The notes beneath the pieces are model-generated. The model was not told the DNA's origin. It saw only the letters and a program-made list of their open reading frames with translations, and did no database searches. Below, piece after piece: positions 62,911-64,000 of a stretch of DNA of 64,000 bases (position 1 is its first letter; the number at the start of each line of letters is the position of its first letter). The translations under genes were made by a program, and so were the position numbers. The stretch covers positions 68,134 to 132,133 of the forward strand of contig JBKBSF010000010.1 in assembly GCA_046291875.1 (NCBI GenBank), written 5' to 3'. Source of the stretch: SKVR01 sp046291875 (GTDB lineage Bacteria > Bacteroidota > Bacteroidia > Bacteroidales > UBA7960).

Positions 62911-63168
62911 ATGTTGAAAATAACAGACGGGGAAATAACAGAAAGTGAAAAAGCCTTTCTAATTCCATTGAGTAGCCCGGCACAATTAGCCGGAAAGAAT
63001 TACAACCAGAGTAAACCAACCAGTAAACCGGAACATAAACATATTTTGTTTGGTAAAACTTGGGAAAATTTGGCAGACAATGAAAAAGCACTTTTAAAAA
63101 AAGAACACCCAAAGGTGTATAAACTCAAATTTGCCGATTTTTACGGATTTGAACCCAAAAACATATAA
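62911..63168 (+). CDS. Small uncharacterised protein
   Basis: 85 residues, soluble, charged (MLKITDGEITESEKAFLIPL at the start, FGKTWENLADNEKALLKKEH in the second half). No domain is recognised. The ATG is preceded by AAAGAAAAAC, an A-rich start typical for Bacteroidota. It lies 18 bases before the next gene, with which it is probably co-transcribed, in an AT-rich accessory region. Confidence 0.65.
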   Translation: MLKITDGEITESEKAFLIPLSSPAQLAGKNYNQSKPTSKPEHKHILFGKTWENLADNEKALLKKEHPKVYKLKFADFYGFEPKNI

Positions 63169-63186
63169 ACATTTAAAAATTGCAAA

Positions 63187-63791
63187 ATGGAAAAGATTTT
63201 AGTAAAAAAACCCAGTCCTTTATAGAACAGGCTGAAAACGATTTTAATAAAGGAGCAGAAACAGTAAACAATTTAATAAAGGAGCTTGACAATGTGGCAC
63301 CAATTAGCAGTATTGGTGATGTAAGGGAATTAATATTAAACCCGGCAAAGTATATTGTTTCCAAAATGGATTTAAAAAGCAATGAACTAACAAAACAGTT
63401 TGCAGATGTGAAAATTTTAGAACTGTTGGAAAGCCCCAAGCCTTTAAGCATACGCAAGAAAGTAACGGAAATTGTCGGGGATTTTACGCAAAAGAGACAG
63501 GTAGAAACTGCCTTAAAATTAGGCGTTTTGGAAACTGGAACGCTGAAAAAAGACCCCGTGAAATTTGAAGTTCACAGTATAAAAGGTAATATTTATGCTG
63601 TTTCAAAAAGGGAAAAAGAAATATTTCAGGCGATCAGCCGTGTATTAGAGGCTTTGGAATTTATAAACAAGTCAGTTGAGACCGGTCGCATAAATAGAGA
63701 TATCACATCGATACCGTTTGCAGAATGGAGCGGTTACAAAGAAAGGTTTGAACTAAACGAATATTGGTTTAAAACCCATGTATCAGAATAA
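63187..63791 (+). CDS. Uncharacterised AT-rich gene with apparent frameshift near its start
   Basis: The natural-looking start is ATG at 63187 (MEKILVKKPSPL, then stop). A run of seven A residues at 63204-63210 follows codon 5. Reading on in the -1 frame after that run gives MEKILVKK joined to TQSFIEQAENDFNKGAETV and about 195 further residues to the stop at 63791. Without a shift, only a TTG at 63180 could start the long frame. The product is a soluble, mostly helical protein with no domain I recognise (DVRELILNPAKYIVSKMDLK, RVLEALEFINKSVETGRINR). The terminator at 63819 closes the unit. Confidence 0.6.
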
Positions 63792-63818
63792 TCTTTCCAT
63801 TTGGCAATTTTTTTCATT

Positions 63819-63847
63819 AAACCGCTTCTTATGGGAGCGGTTTTTTT
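63819..63847 (+). terminator. Intrinsic terminator after the 63.2-63.8 kb gene
   Basis: AAACCGCT (63819-63826) and AGCGGTTT (63836-63843), then a T-run. Confidence 0.9.
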
Positions 63848-63868
63848 GTGCTATCAAAAGTAAAAGCC

Positions 63869-63936
63869 CGCAACAGTATAAACCTAGTTGCGTAAAAATA
63901 CAACTGCCGAAAAACAAAAATATTGCTTTTCGGCAG
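63869..63936. repeat. Two hairpins at the window end
   Basis: CGCAAC (63869-63874) with GTTGCG (63887-63892), and CTGCCGAAAA (63904-63913) with TTTTCGGCAG (63927-63936). No gene is seen from here to the window end. Confidence 0.5.
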
Positions 63937-64000
63937 AGGCCCGTCGACACTATCCCACTAAGTGTGTAAGTCACATATGGGCTTGTTAAATAGTTAAACG

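Noticed and set aside
1..64000. CRISPR array
   Set aside because: No set of regularly spaced short direct repeats with unique spacers and no cas gene were seen.

Overview
The window is a 64-kb chromosomal segment of a Bacteroidota bacterium. The evidence is two SusC/SusD outer-membrane pairs, two proteases ending in a type IX secretion (T9SS) sorting domain, DUF4249 and BT_3928-type proteins, A-rich leaders instead of Shine-Dalgarno sites, and promoters of the Bacteroidota form TTG-N19/20-TAnnTTTG in front of tRNA and protein genes. The gene set suggests a Bacteroidales/Marinilabiliales-like, polymer- or protein-degrading organism. I cannot name the genus from sequence alone.

Layout. 1-6.2 kb: the 3' end of a secreted protein of unknown function, an MG2/TonB-plug protein without a beta-barrel, and a convergent T9SS-exported lysyl-endopeptidase-like protease. 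6.9-18 kb: two successive SusC/SusD pairs whose SusC genes share an almost identical leader and 5' end, the second pair followed by a PKD-like lipoprotein. 18-20 kb: an orphan SusD-like lipoprotein with a small lipoprotein. 20-26.5 kb: an operon of STN-type TonB receptor, DUF4249 lipoprotein, a second MG2/plug protein, and a second copy of the unknown secreted protein seen at the window start. 26.7-30.7 kb: a large trypsin-like T9SS protease.

31-44.5 kb is mostly ordinary chromosome: DUF1573, a DoxX/BT_3928 membrane protein, tadA, a ferredoxin reductase directly upstream of rlmN, a GAF-domain membrane protein without an output domain, a coiled-coil lipoprotein, an FtsX/MacB permease, a class IV aminotransferase and a sodium:solute symporter. 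44.6-50.7 kb carries tRNA-Arg and an eight-gene Mrp-type cation/proton antiporter operon with subunit A split into two genes. 50.7-60.5 kb carries sfsA, an S9 peptidase, a class I aminotransferase, uvrC and an M14 metallopeptidase.

From 60.7 kb the character changes. tRNA-Ser and tRNA-Pro are followed by two tandem 141-bp units made from the tRNA-Pro 3' end, its terminator and a variable palindrome. Next come a 163-bp imperfect palindrome, a HigBA-type toxin-antitoxin locus whose toxin has an in-frame stop, palindrome-rich non-coding DNA, and two AT-rich genes of unknown function, one apparently frameshifted. This looks like an accessory region at a tRNA integration hotspot.

The most interesting candidates are: (1) the repeated association of a barrel-less MG2/plug protein with an undescribed small secreted protein, at two loci; (2) the tRNA-Pro-derived tandem array whose inner hairpins differ by paired substitutions; (3) the FNR-rlmN gene pair; and (4) the broken HigB behind an intact, palindromic promoter/operator.
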